Source: Bradyrhizobium sp. BR13661 (GTDB taxonomy: Bacteria; Pseudomonadota; Alphaproteobacteria; Rhizobiales; Xanthobacteraceae). From it: 64,000 bases of DNA. Below the pieces are notes generated by a model. It was not told where the DNA came from, searched no databases, and worked only from the letters and a program-made list of their open reading frames with translations. The stretch is from assembly GCF_029892425.1 (NCBI RefSeq), contig NZ_JARXWB010000004.1:124001-188000 (forward strand). Direction: 5' to 3'. Position numbers and translations under genes: made by a program. Positions 34,934 through 44,233 of the stretch are shown one piece after another. The first letter of the stretch is position 1; every line of letters begins with the position of its first letter.

Positions 34934-35331
34934 TTGAATCCCGTTCCAGTTTCGTCATTAGGCCCCCGGGCCGTGGCGACGTCATAACAGCGATCGACGG
35001 AATTGCTGTAACCTCGACGCAACAGTTCGCTCCAAAGGCCCGCACTGCATTAATGAAAGTTTAGCAGCGCGTGCGCCGAAACCCTTTGAAACAAGACTTT
35101 TCCGCAGTTCCAACGTCGTTGGTACCAATTGCATTGCAAACGTGCGCAAAGTCGTCACATGCACAATTGTGTGATCAAAGAATCGAAGAACGCGCAAAAC
35201 GTTTCGCTTCCGCATTGTCGCCACATTGTCGCTCGCGTTCGCCACATTTGCTTTGACGTTCGCCGCGCACGCAGCGCGAGCTCCGTCGTGAACCCGTATT
35301 TGCCGCAAAAACAGAACGGTCGATGTTCCGC
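34934..35331. other. 398-bp gene-free region upstream of the barrel protein
   Basis: No convincing frame. It is AT-richer than its surroundings and holds short palindromes that could be operators for the barrel gene: TTGCA-T-TGCAA at 35129-35139 and CACAATTGTG at 35162-35171. Imperfect repeats of CATTGTCGC and GTTCGCC lie at 35213-35265. The size and palindromes fit a long, regulated leader for an abundant outer-membrane protein. Confidence 0.4.
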
Positions 35332-36264
35332 TCAGCGCGCCGCCGCGATCTTCGCGCGGAATGATTGCTGTCCCTCGACGATCTTGTCGATCAGCGCATC
35401 GAGCGCCCAGAACCGCTCTCTGATATCGAAATCGACCGCCCGGCTCCCGATGAAGGAAAAGGTGCCGAGCCGCTGGTGATAGAGCTTGGCCAGCTTCGGA
35501 TAGCCCATGGGCTCGGCCATCGCGGCGAGCGCCAGATAGACCGAAAGCTCGTTGGCCAGCGCCGGGTGCTTCGCGTGCTGCGTCAGCAGCCATTTGTAGA
35601 GATCGGGGTGAAAGTTCGTGAACACGCCGGTGAAGCCGGGCGCGCCCGACTTCATCGCGTCGAAAGCGATCGCGGCATTGGCATTGACGATGGTCAGCGG
35701 CGAGCCGCTGGTCAGCTTGACCCGGCGCTGCACCGTCGCGAGGTCGCATGACACGTCCTTGAGGACAGCAAAGCGGCCGCTGTCGGCACAGAACTTCAAT
35801 TCATCGTCAGTGAGAAGCCGGCGGAACGGCGCCGGACACTCGTACAGACCGAGCGTCATCTCCTTCGGCAATCTGTCGAGCAGCCAGGTCAGATTGTCGG
35901 TGAAATCAGTCCCGGTCTGATCGACCGGCGCAAGCCGATTGGTCACCAGCACCAATCCGTCGACGCCTGTCCTCGCAATCGTGGACAGCTCGATCAGCTG
36001 GTCCTCCCTGGAGGCGCTGATATGGCCGGATGCAATGACAGGAAGCCGGCCGGCCGCGGTTCTGGCAACGAACCGTGCCAACGCGACACGCTCGTCCAGC
36101 GTCAGGAACTGCATCTCGCTCGACTGAGCGACCGCGAACAACGCGTCGGCACCGTTAGCAATGTACCATTCAATCAGCCTTTCGAGGCCGGCATAGTCGA
36201 TCGTGTTCGCTTCGGTGAACGGCGTCAGCATCACCGGAATGATGCCCTTGAGAGCGATGGTCAC
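35332..36264 (-). CDS. DapA-family (N-acetylneuraminate lyase superfamily) aldolase
   Basis: A 310-residue TIM barrel of the dihydrodipicolinate synthase family. The Schiff-base lysine is Lys169 in AVLKDVSCD and the catalytic Tyr is Tyr141 in LYECPAP. The usual GTTGE motif is replaced by AVAQSSEM near residue 48, so it is probably not a true DapA but a lyase or aldolase of unknown substrate. I place the start at the GTG at 36264, giving MTIALKGIIPVMLTPF, with TGGAG upstream; GTG 36297 would add 11 residues. It lies 38 bases after the EamA gene and may be co-transcribed with it. Confidence 0.82.
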   Translation of the reverse strand: MTIALKGIIPVMLTPFTEANTIDYAGLERLIEWYIANGADALFAVAQSSEMQFLTLDERVALARFVARTAAGRLPVIASGHISASREDQLIELSTIARTGVDGLVLVTNRLAPVDQTGTDFTDNLTWLLDRLPKEMTLGLYECPAPFRRLLTDDELKFCADSGRFAVLKDVSCDLATVQRRVKLTSGSPLTIVNANAAIAFDAMKSGAPGFTGVFTNFHPDLYKWLLTQHAKHPALANELSVYLALAAMAEPMGYPKLAKLYHQRLGTFSFIGSRAVDFDIRERFWALDALIDKIVEGQQSFRAKIAAAR

Positions 36265-36302
36265 AGGCAGGCTCCAGACAATGGCTGATGTGGCCACCGA
36301 AC

Positions 36303-37286
36303 CTACCCCGAAACTTCGTCGTTTCGCAAAGCGGTTCGGCGGACACCGTCCGGCCCCCTGTCCATGCTCACGAACGAGCCGCCGGTCGCAGCTGCGTTAG
36401 CAACACCTGATATCGCGAGCAGCCCGCCGACGAGCAGCTTCGGCGTCATATGTTCGCCGAGGAACAGCACGCTCGACATCAACGCGAACACCGGCAGCAG
36501 CAGGCCGTATGGCGCGACGCGGCCCATCGAGCAACGCCCGATCAGCCAGAACCAGAGGCCGAACCCGACAATCCCTCCGATGAAGATCGTGTAGGCGAGC
36601 GCCAGCCAACCACGTTCATCCGCGGCGACCAGGCTCGCGAGCTGCCCATGTTCAATGAGCAGCGACATCAGGAGAACCTGCGGCACCGTGAGCAGCGACG
36701 ACCACCCCATCAGCATCAGGGGATCAAAAGGGCCATGGCGCTTGGTCAGGACGTTGGACACCGCGAATGCGAACGCGGCTCCGACCACGAGCAGCAGCGG
36801 TAGCGCGTTTGCCGACAGACCGGGCCCCGCGGCCAGCACGATCACGCCGGCGAATGCCAGCACCACTCCGGCAGACGTGACGAGAGAGGGCCGCTCTGCG
36901 AGCAGCGGCCACGCCAACAGGACGGTGAACGGCGGGGCGAGCTGATATGCGACGGCCGACAGGCTTCCCGAGCCGAGACCAAGGCCAACGTAGAACAGCC
37001 CGAAATTCAGCCCGCCGAGGAACAGCGAAATGGCTGCGACAGGACCGATCTGTTGCCGTGTCGGCCTTTTGACGAACGGAACGAGCAGCAGCGCGATGAC
37101 GAGGAAGCGCAGCGCGAGGAAGAAGAGCGGCGGAAACTCGGTCACGCCGACCTTGATGACCACGAACTGATAACCCCAAAGCAAGGGAACGGTCACGGCG
37201 CAGACGATCTGGACCGCAGACATGACGTCGTTCTTTTCAAGACCATTCGGTCCAGATATAGGCGCGCGAATAGTGGGAACGTCCAT
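36303..37286 (-). CDS. EamA/RhaT family drug-metabolite transporter
   Basis: A 327-residue protein with ten predicted membrane helices in two EamA repeats (WGYQFVVIKVGVTEF opens the first, GGIVGFGLWFWLIGRC lies in the second). It exports or imports small metabolites. The start at 37286 is 9 bases after the TetR stop; Met22 at 37223 is an alternative that begins right before the first helix. It is the second gene of a TetR-EamA unit, so its level probably follows the TetR ligand. Confidence 0.85.
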   Translation of the reverse strand: MDVPTIRAPISGPNGLEKNDVMSAVQIVCAVTVPLLWGYQFVVIKVGVTEFPPLFFLALRFLVIALLLVPFVKRPTRQQIGPVAAISLFLGGLNFGLFYVGLGLGSGSLSAVAYQLAPPFTVLLAWPLLAERPSLVTSAGVVLAFAGVIVLAAGPGLSANALPLLLVVGAAFAFAVSNVLTKRHGPFDPLMLMGWSSLLTVPQVLLMSLLIEHGQLASLVAADERGWLALAYTIFIGGIVGFGLWFWLIGRCSMGRVAPYGLLLPVFALMSSVLFLGEHMTPKLLVGGLLAISGVANAAATGGSFVSMDRGPDGVRRTALRNDEVSG

Positions 37287-37295
37287 GGTTTTTGT

Positions 37296-37910
37296 CTACC
37301 TGATGAAGCGGTCGAGCAGAGCGTCGACGGTGGCTTGCGAGATGATCCGTGTCGGCGCCGTCTTCCCGACCACACGCATGCCCTCGACGAAACAGATGAT
37401 AATCCGGGCGGCACTCGAAGGCTCGACGCCATCGGCCAACTTGCCCGCCGCCTTCGCACGGGACAGGGCACCGGTCACCCTCCCCTCCATGGCTTTGAAA
37501 AAGCTCCCGATGCGACGATCGACGTCGGCATCGCGGCCAGCCAGCTCCATGGCCGTGGCGACCAGCAGGCATCCGCGCCGACCATTGGCGCCGCTGTTGC
37601 GCTCGACATAGCCGGCGAAGTAGGCCCGCAAGCCGTCGATGGGCTCTCTATCGGGAGCGAATTCGACGTCCATCCGGGCGAGGGCATCGGCAATGTAGCG
37701 ATCAAGCGCACGCAGGAAGAGCGAGTGCTTGTCGCCAAAGGCGGCATAAAGGCTGCCGCGCGAGAGCTTGGTGGCACGGAGAAGGTCCGGGAGCGCCGTA
37801 GCGTGATAGCCGCGCGTCCAGAACACATTCATCGCGCGTTCGACAACAGCTTCGGTGTCGAACGTCCGGGGGCGGCCACGGGACGATGGCACGGGGGTTG
37901 GGTGGCGCAT
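37296..37910 (-). CDS. TetR family transcriptional regulator
   Basis: A 204-residue repressor. The helix-turn-helix spans roughly residues 20-65 (ATALPDLLRATKLSRGSLYAAFGDKHSLF shows the pattern in two overlapping parts), followed by a helical ligand domain with the C-terminal subtype seen in AcrR/YxaF-like regulators. The first 12 residues are a proline/arginine-rich tail. A palindromic operator lies 11 bases upstream of its start, indicating autoregulation along with the EamA exporter. Confidence 0.9.
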   Translation of the reverse strand: MRHPTPVPSSRGRPRTFDTEAVVERAMNVFWTRGYHATALPDLLRATKLSRGSLYAAFGDKHSLFLRALDRYIADALARMDVEFAPDREPIDGLRAYFAGYVERNSGANGRRGCLLVATAMELAGRDADVDRRIGSFFKAMEGRVTGALSRAKAAGKLADGVEPSSAARIIICFVEGMRVVGKTAPTRIISQATVDALLDRFIR

Positions 37911-37921
37911 AGGCAGATATA

Positions 37922-37938
37922 TAGACCAAACGGTCTTA
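37922..37938. promoter_or_regulatory. TetR operator
   Basis: TAGACCAAACGGTCTTA contains AGACC-AAAC-GGTCT, a typical TetR-family inverted repeat, 11 bases upstream of the TetR start. It has the GACCG/CGGTC-like core common to this family. Confidence 0.7.
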
Positions 37939-38035
37939 AAATGGCAAGAGCCCCCTCGCCTCGCAGGAATTCAGGACTCGAGCAAACTCTGCCGTCGCGA
38001 GCGGATCAGGCAGCTGTGTGCTACATGCTTCGCAT

Positions 38036-39202
38036 TCAGACCGGAGGCGCGATCGCCTGCAACACGTCCCTGAACACGCCGAACTGCAATTTGAAAGCCT
38101 CAGGGCTATAGTCCTGATAATATCCCGCGGTCACCGCGACGACGAGATCGAGCTCCGGGACGATCCGGATCGACTGGCCGCCTCGACCCTGCGCGGCGAT
38201 CGATTGGACGACACGCCCATTGAGCCGGGTGCTCCGCAGCCACCACAAATATCCATAGGACTGACCGTCGGTCGCCTTGAGCTTCATGGTGGTCGACGCC
38301 TCGATCCATGCCTTGGATACGATTTGCCGATCGTTCCCGCGACCACCTGCGAGGACGAGCTGGCCGATTTTCGTCATGTCGCGCGGCCGCAGCCGCAATC
38401 CACCGCCGGCATCGCTGTCGCCTTTGAACCTGCTCCACTCGAAGTCGGTGATGCCTAACGGATCGAACAGCACCTTTCGCGCGAATTCATCGAGCGGGCG
38501 GCCGGTGGCCTTGCGCACGATCGCCGAGAGCAGCGCAAGGGCGCCGGTGTTGTAGAAGAACTCCTGCCCGGCCGGTGCAGTCACGGGAAGGCCGAGGACA
38601 TAGCGACAGGCATCCTGCGCCATGTGCATGCGTACCTCGTCGTTGTCATCGCCTGTCGCTGGCGTCGCCTCCACCCACTTCAGGCCCATCGACATCGTGA
38701 GCACATGTGAGAGCAGGATGCGATCCCTGTCCGGGGACCGCAGGTCGGACAATTCGGGAAAGAAGTTGAAGACCGGCTCGTCGATGCTTCGGATGAGGCC
38801 CTGGTCGATCGCGATCCCGATGACCAGCGACGCGACGCTCTTCGAGCACGATTTCAGATTGTGCAGTGTATCGGCGTCGAAGCTGACGTCCCTGACCCGG
38901 ACGCCGAAGAAGCGACTGGGGACCTCATCAGATCCTTTGAAGTACCGCTCAAACGCCAGTCGACCGTGACGGGCGACCAGTACGGCATGAATGTTGGCGC
39001 CCGAGCTTTCGAGCCGATCTGCCATCCCGCACAGCGCGGCGTGGTTGATATCGTTGTCTCCGCTGGCAGACGCAACGGACCAGCCGTCCTCACGCTTCAC
39101 TGGGCCAGCACAATTGGCCTGAGGGCCAGCAGAGACCGGCGTCGCCGCGATCGGCGTCAGAGCCGCCCCGCCAAGCAGCGACATGAATTGCCGACGTCTC
39201 AT
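38036..39202 (-). CDS. Serine hydrolase of the class C beta-lactamase family
   Basis: A 388-residue exported protein. The N-terminus MRRRQFMSLLGGAALTPIAA has a twin-arginine-like signal ending PVSAG. The catalytic SxxK is Ser118-Cys-Ser-Lys121, the YxN-like motif is FYNTG, and WWLRST and RGGQSIRIVPELDLVVAV follow in the C-terminal part. Such proteins are more often esterases or peptidases than true beta-lactamases. It is convergent-free and upstream of nothing obvious; it shares domain type with the gene at 62980. Confidence 0.87.
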   Translation of the reverse strand: MRRRQFMSLLGGAALTPIAATPVSAGPQANCAGPVKREDGWSVASASGDNDINHAALCGMADRLESSGANIHAVLVARHGRLAFERYFKGSDEVPSRFFGVRVRDVSFDADTLHNLKSCSKSVASLVIGIAIDQGLIRSIDEPVFNFFPELSDLRSPDRDRILLSHVLTMSMGLKWVEATPATGDDNDEVRMHMAQDACRYVLGLPVTAPAGQEFFYNTGALALLSAIVRKATGRPLDEFARKVLFDPLGITDFEWSRFKGDSDAGGGLRLRPRDMTKIGQLVLAGGRGNDRQIVSKAWIEASTTMKLKATDGQSYGYLWWLRSTRLNGRVVQSIAAQGRGGQSIRIVPELDLVVAVTAGYYQDYSPEAFKLQFGVFRDVLQAIAPPV

Positions 39203-39292
39203 CCGGCTCTCTCTTGACTGGTTTTCTATTGCCGTGCCTTCGTGCTTGGCCTGTGTGCTCGTTGGGCCAGCAGCGGAAGTTGACCTCCGGGG

Positions 39293-40957
39293 TCACGCCT
39301 CCCCGTTTGACAGCCCGGCGCGGCGCAGTGCGTCGCACATCTTCTCGCGATACGATGGTGCGAAGCACCACATTTTATAGTAAGCGTCCGCCTCGCGTAA
39401 CGTGAAGCCAGGCTTCAGTCTCAGCAACGTCGCGACGTGAGCCGCAGCCTCGTCCGTCCGGTCGAGAAACGGCAAGGTGTAGGCCATGTGCAGATGGCTG
39501 ATCCAGAGTTGCTCGACATAGGATTGACGGAACGCGTCGAACGCCTTTGCATAGTCTCCATACGCAAACGCCCGTTTCGCGAGCGCCCACCACCACCACC
39601 GGGGGGTGCTAGGCCCCGTCAGAGCGATGCCCCTTTCAGCGAGCGCCACACCCTCGTCCCAGAAACCCGCATAAGCCATGAGATTGCCGAGCGGCCCGAG
39701 ATTCTGCGGATCATTGGGGTTGAGCTCGATCGCTCGCGCCGTCTCGATGCGAAGCAAATCGGGTTGGCAAGCCATCCAGGCGGCTCGGGCAACGAGTCCG
39801 CGCACGAACGCATCATGCGGTGCAATTTCGACGGCGCGGTTTGCGGCTTCAACCGCAAGGTCGGCCAGATAAAGCCGTTGCTCGACGCTGCCGATCTCTC
39901 CCGTCGACGAGGGGAATCCCCAGGTCCTCTGGCTGTTGAATACGAGAACGAGAGCAGCCCACGCAGCAGCGTTTCGCGGCTGATCGCGGGTGAGCCGTTC
40001 CAGGCACTCGCGCGCTTTTGCTACGGGCTCGAGGACCGTTGCGTCCGTCGGAATCCCGATCACGCCCTGGACGATGCACTCGTATGGTGTCAGTTCCGAG
40101 CTCGGTTTGCTCTGGATGCGTTTGTATTCCGCAGCGCCAATGGCCCCCCAATAGCTGCCGATCATGGCGCTCGCCTGGCCTGACAGCTCATCTTGAATGG
40201 CCAGCAGGTTGGACGGGTTCACGTCGACCCTGAAGGTTTTGCTCCAAACCTGCGCGCCGGTCCGCGTGTCGGACAGATGAATATCGACGCGCGTCAACTC
40301 GCCGTCTTTTCGCAGATTGCCCTCGACCAGATAGTCCACGCCGAGTGCCGGGCCGATGTCAGCCGAGCTTTCAAAACGGTCCTTATAGGATTTGGCCACG
40401 TTTCGGGTGAGGACCCGCAACTCGCCGAAGCGGCTGAGCGCCGCGACGATCTGCTGCGTCAAGCCATCGGCAAGCGTATGACTGGTGTCGTCGCTGGCGT
40501 TCGCCTCGACGGGCCAGACGGCGACAGTCGGCCCCGCCGAGAGGTCCCGCGCAATCCGGACGGTCTGCTCCGGCAACACGATCATGTAGCCGCGCCGGGC
40601 GACGGTACGAACGAGGTCGCGGCCGGACTCGCCGAGCACGCGGCGAATATCGGAGACGCACTGTGTCAGAGAATCGTCTGTGACGGTGAGGCCCGGCCAA
40701 TTGGCGGCCAGCAACTCGTCCTTGGAAACGACCCTTCCCGCGCTTTTCACGAGATGCCGGAGCACATCGAATGATCGCTGCCGCAAATCGACACGGGCGC
40801 CGGTCCTGTCGCGCAACTCCTCCTGCCGAAGATCGAGGGTAAAGTCGGCAATCTGAACCAGATCTGGAGCGCTCAGGCCGCCTGATTTGACGTCTTGAGG
40901 ACGAATATTCACGTCTTGCTCCGGTAAACGGACGAATTGCTTGGCTTGCAACGACAT
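39293..40957 (-). CDS. Winged-helix transcriptional regulator with TPR-like domain
   Basis: A 554-residue soluble protein. Residues ~35-130 form an OmpR/CadC-type winged helix (VDLRQRSFDVLRHLVKSAGR, TQCVSDIRRVLGE, TVARRGYMIV). A middle domain at ~140-270 has VAVWPVEANASDDTSHTLADG, of the type found in adenylate-cyclase-linked regulators. Residues ~290-540 are TPR-like helical repeats (AAWMACQPDLLRIETARAIELNPND). It is divergent from the two SDR genes at 41161 and 41958 across 203 bp and is the likely regulator of them. It has no transmembrane helix, unlike CadC. Confidence 0.85.
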   Translation of the reverse strand: MSLQAKQFVRLPEQDVNIRPQDVKSGGLSAPDLVQIADFTLDLRQEELRDRTGARVDLRQRSFDVLRHLVKSAGRVVSKDELLAANWPGLTVTDDSLTQCVSDIRRVLGESGRDLVRTVARRGYMIVLPEQTVRIARDLSAGPTVAVWPVEANASDDTSHTLADGLTQQIVAALSRFGELRVLTRNVAKSYKDRFESSADIGPALGVDYLVEGNLRKDGELTRVDIHLSDTRTGAQVWSKTFRVDVNPSNLLAIQDELSGQASAMIGSYWGAIGAAEYKRIQSKPSSELTPYECIVQGVIGIPTDATVLEPVAKARECLERLTRDQPRNAAAWAALVLVFNSQRTWGFPSSTGEIGSVEQRLYLADLAVEAANRAVEIAPHDAFVRGLVARAAWMACQPDLLRIETARAIELNPNDPQNLGPLGNLMAYAGFWDEGVALAERGIALTGPSTPRWWWWALAKRAFAYGDYAKAFDAFRQSYVEQLWISHLHMAYTLPFLDRTDEAAAHVATLLRLKPGFTLREADAYYKMWCFAPSYREKMCDALRRAGLSNGEA

Positions 40958-41160
40958 TGCACCCGGCCGGTTACGCTTGCAAGCACGACAGCCTCCGCGG
41001 GCATCGCTCGAATTTCAGAACAGTTTCGGAGTAATTCGCCGTGATTTCAGGACGTCTGGCTATCGACCGTCTATGAATTCATCCTCGCTGATTGCGGAAA
41101 CGCCCGAAAAAATCCTCGAAGCGAGGACGGGCAGATCACGAACGCGTCAAGGAGTTCATG

Positions 41161-41910
41161 ATGATGGTTGGCTGGGTCGTGTTGATCACAGGGGGACTGA
41201 CGGGCATCGGACGCGCCGCCGCAGTCGCCTTCGCAAAGGAAGGCGCGATCGTGGTCGTGGCTGGGCGACGCGAGGAAGCCGGTTCGGAATTGGTCCGGCA
41301 GCTTCGCACGTTCGGTCCGGAAGCCGAGTTCATCAAGGCAGACATTCGCAACGAAGATGACGTCCAGGCGATGGTCGACAAGACGGTCGCGCGGTTCGGT
41401 CGTCTTGACGTCGCGGTCAACAATGCAGGCACGGAGGGTACTCCTGGTCCGATCACCGAGCAGACCCCGGAGAGCTACGCAGCGACCTTCGACACGAACG
41501 TGCTTGGCGTGCTCCTTTGCATGAAACATGAGTTGCGCGTGATGCGATCGCAGGCGTTTGGCAGCATCGTCAACATCTCGTCGACCATGGGCAGCCGGGG
41601 CGCGCCGAACGCGTCACTTTACGTGGCGAGCAAGCATGCGGTCGAGGGGCTGACCAAGTCCGCCACGCTCGAGGCTGCTGCTTTCGGCGTGCGCGTCAAC
41701 GCCGTTGCGCCCGGCCCCGTCGATACGGCGATGCTCGATCGCTTCACCGGCTCCGATGACCGCAAAGCGGGATTGATCGCAGGCGTTCCGCTTCGGCGAG
41801 CAGGCCGCCCCGAAGAGATCGCGGACTCGATCGTCTTCCTTGCGTCCGACAAGGCCTCGTTCATCACCGGCCAGATCATCAGCGCCAACGGCGGCAAAAC
41901 CGCCAGCTGA
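41161..41910 (+). CDS. SDR family oxidoreductase
   Basis: A 249-residue classical SDR. TGGLTGIG near the N-terminus binds NAD(P), NNAG is in the fold, Ser is in VNISSTMG and Tyr/Lys in YVASKHA. AAGGAG at 41149-41154 could serve three in-frame ATGs (41158, 41161, 41164); spacing favours 41161. It is followed after 47 bases by another SDR gene, and is divergent from the winged-helix regulator. Confidence 0.88.
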   Translation: MMVGWVVLITGGLTGIGRAAAVAFAKEGAIVVVAGRREEAGSELVRQLRTFGPEAEFIKADIRNEDDVQAMVDKTVARFGRLDVAVNNAGTEGTPGPITEQTPESYAATFDTNVLGVLLCMKHELRVMRSQAFGSIVNISSTMGSRGAPNASLYVASKHAVEGLTKSATLEAAAFGVRVNAVAPGPVDTAMLDRFTGSDDRKAGLIAGVPLRRAGRPEEIADSIVFLASDKASFITGQIISANGGKTAS

Positions 41911-41957
41911 TCGACGCGACGGCTATCGTTTCTCAAACCCACGAAGGAAAAATCAAC

Positions 41958-42701
41958 ATGTCGACAAAACTCGAAGGCAAGATCGCACTCGTCACCGGTG
42001 GATCCCGCGGTATAGGCGCTGCGATCGCCAAGCGGCTCGCTGCTGGCGGCGCCAAGGTAGCGATCACCTACGCCAAGGGTTCGGATGCCGCGGCTTCTGT
42101 CGTCAAAGCGATCGAGGGCGCCGGCGGCAAGGCGATCGCAATCCAGGCGGATGCCACCGACCCCAAGGCCGTTCAGGCGGCGGTCGATAAAACGGTGAGC
42201 GCGCTCGGCAAGCTCGACATTCTCGTGAACAATGCGGGCACTGCGATCCCCAAGAAGTTCGAGGACACTACGCTGGAAGAGCTGGACCAGGTGATCAACC
42301 TCAACGTCCGCGGCGTCTTCATCGCCACGCAGGCCGCGCTCAAGCAGATGAACGATGGCGGTCGCATCATCTCGATCGGCTCGTGTGTTGGCGAGCGCAT
42401 GATGACGCCGGGACTGGTGCCGTACTCGGCGACGAAAGCCGCGATCCGGATGTTCACGCAAGGGCTCTCGCGCGAGGTCGGCGATCGCGGCATCACCGTC
42501 AACAACATCCAGCCCGGACCGATCGATACCGATCTCAATCCGGCTGCCGGTGACTGGGCGACCCCGCAGAAGGCGGCCACAGCGCTCAACCGTTACGGCA
42601 AGGTGGAGGAAGTGGCGGCGCTGGCTGTCTTCGTCGCCAGCCCCGAGGCGTCCTACATCACCGGCGCGAACCTCACGGTGGATGGCGGCACGAACGCCTG
42701 A
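41958..42701 (+). CDS. SDR family oxidoreductase
   Basis: A 247-residue SDR with TGGSRGIG, NNAG, ISIGSCVG and YSATKAA as cofactor and catalytic motifs. The C-terminal region (QPGPIDTDLNPAAGDWAT) resembles 3-oxoacyl-ACP reductase-like or sugar dehydrogenase SDRs. It shares only the family pattern with the preceding SDR, not close identity. The two probably form one transcript; their reaction is unknown. Confidence 0.9.
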   Translation: MSTKLEGKIALVTGGSRGIGAAIAKRLAAGGAKVAITYAKGSDAAASVVKAIEGAGGKAIAIQADATDPKAVQAAVDKTVSALGKLDILVNNAGTAIPKKFEDTTLEELDQVINLNVRGVFIATQAALKQMNDGGRIISIGSCVGERMMTPGLVPYSATKAAIRMFTQGLSREVGDRGITVNNIQPGPIDTDLNPAAGDWATPQKAATALNRYGKVEEVAALAVFVASPEASYITGANLTVDGGTNA

Positions 42702-42713
42702 CTGATTGCTCGA

Positions 42714-42744
42714 GGTGGCTGGGACAACTCAGGTCCTGGCCACC
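42714..42744. terminator. Hairpin after the SDR pair
   Basis: GGTGGCTGGGAC can pair with GTCCTGGCCACC (10 of 12 positions) between the SDR stop and the convergent lipase gene. No strong T run follows; a weak terminator is the simplest reading. Confidence 0.35.
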
Positions 42745-42824
42745 CAGTAGCCGCGCGCACCACCATTCAGCGCGGGACCGTCCCTGGCCTGAAGCGGCGA
42801 AAGATAACTAGAGGGATACACTAT

Positions 42825-44162
42825 TCATCGCGCAGGCTCATGCGCTGTGAAGTTGCGATCCAACATTGCCGTGACACCGATTTCGCGCCCCTGGCGCATC
42901 CTTGCTCTGTTGTTCGTATCAATATTCGCTGCACTCACAGTCCGAAGCCCATACGACCCATTTCTGGCAACCCTTGCGGAAGAGGCGCTGGCAATCATCT
43001 GCCCAGGAACCGCGGCGACCAGGGGATTTAGCCCGCGACGATATCGCGTTGGACAGTCGGCGACTTCCGGCGGCAGCGACAACGGCTGCCCCCATTCCTT
43101 CGATGTTCGGACAATTCCATAGGCAAAGGAACCTGTCCCCCAGATGCGGTGCTCAGCACCAGGCTGGCGCCCTTTGTTGACGTCGAACCTGACGGTTCGC
43201 ACGAGCGGGAAGCAGCGTTCCTGAAGCGGAAACTGCTGGACGTACTCGCGCACCGGTTCAAGAATCTCGCCGGGGTGATAGACAATATCGACTTCCAGCG
43301 CGCCGCCTTCACCCCTTCCAAGGTTCCTGTCCAAGGTGGCTTTGTCGACGAGCGCGGAGCCCGACTCCGGCGACGGATTGAAGGCAAATACCTTCGAAAT
43401 GCGCGGACCGCGCCGCGAGGCGAACGCAGAAAATTCGGCCAAACCGGCCCCTAGCGAATGCCCTACGGAAACGATTTGTGTTGTTGCGCCCCTGTAGCAG
43501 GGCAGGCTCGTTATTCTACCGATAATGGCGTCGACGTTTCGCTGTAGCTGATGATAACCTTCATCAGCCGCCCAATCGGTAGCACGACGAAAATTGGAGA
43601 GGAAATCACCCGCCTTCTCGGTGCCGCGAAACACAATGCTCACTTCACTGCATCTGGTGGATCGCCTCTCGCGCGCCCAGACGTTGAACGCAGGCCCCGT
43701 ATATGAGCCGATGAAGCGCCTCAATCTGCCTGGTAGCGCAGCCTTGCAGGACTCGTCCACCGGATAGTTTGCGTCCTTGTCGTGGAGGCACTGGATGTAG
43801 CCCTCGCTGCCAAATCGATAGCTCCACCCGCGCATAAGCGTCTTGGCATAGTCCGTAATCTCATCATGCGTTCCCAGGCCACTCACCGCCAGTTCAACGC
43901 CGGATCGACGCTGGGCACGCTCTTTTTCAAAATCACTAACCGGAGCATAGGCGCCGGCAGCCATGATCGCGTAAGGCGCGTAATAGCGGGCGCAAGGCGC
44001 CGAGTATTCTGCGCTGATTAGGCGGCCCTGGTCTTCCGAGATCCCAAAACCGCAAGGCGCATCACGCACCGATTGCGCAGCCGCAAGCTCTGGCAAAGTC
44101 AGTGTGCATATGCCCGCAACGAGAAAAATACGAAAAAAGAAATTTGCAAAATCTGGAAACAT
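42825..44162 (-). CDS. Class 3 lipase-like exported alpha/beta hydrolase
   Basis: A 445-residue protein with a signal peptide (hydrophobic core FFFRIFLVAGICTLTL, ending ELAAAQS). The nucleophile elbow is GHSLG in VSVGHSLGAGLAEF, preceded by IVFRGTEKAGDF, both typical of Lipase_3 enzymes. The catalytic Asp and His probably lie in the following 120 residues. GGAGG lies before ATG 44162; the longer in-frame extension to 44372 is rejected. Base composition is AT-richer than the flanks, especially in the first 100 codons, hinting at a transferred gene. Confidence 0.82.
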   Translation of the reverse strand: MFPDFANFFFRIFLVAGICTLTLPELAAAQSVRDAPCGFGISEDQGRLISAEYSAPCARYYAPYAIMAAGAYAPVSDFEKERAQRRSGVELAVSGLGTHDEITDYAKTLMRGWSYRFGSEGYIQCLHDKDANYPVDESCKAALPGRLRRFIGSYTGPAFNVWARERRSTRCSEVSIVFRGTEKAGDFLSNFRRATDWAADEGYHQLQRNVDAIIGRITSLPCYRGATTQIVSVGHSLGAGLAEFSAFASRRGPRISKVFAFNPSPESGSALVDKATLDRNLGRGEGGALEVDIVYHPGEILEPVREYVQQFPLQERCFPLVRTVRFDVNKGRQPGAEHRIWGTGSFAYGIVRTSKEWGQPLSLPPEVADCPTRYRRGLNPLVAAVPGQMIASASSARVARNGSYGLRTVSAANIDTNNRARMRQGREIGVTAMLDRNFTAHEPAR

Positions 44163-44233
44163 CGCCGGCCTCCAGGTTAGATATTGCGGCATTGCGCCAT
44201 AACCCGTCTCGGTTGGCAAGTTATTTTGCGACC

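Noticed and set aside
34982..35749. A 255-codon leftward frame across the porin leader and the DapA-family gene
   Set aside because: Its first part is out of frame inside the DapA-family gene and the rest runs through AT-rich intergenic DNA with no protein-like pattern.
38036..39202. Antibiotic-resistance beta-lactamase
   Set aside because: SxxK and YxN motifs exist, but general class C-like esterases share them and no KTG box typical of true AmpC was identified.
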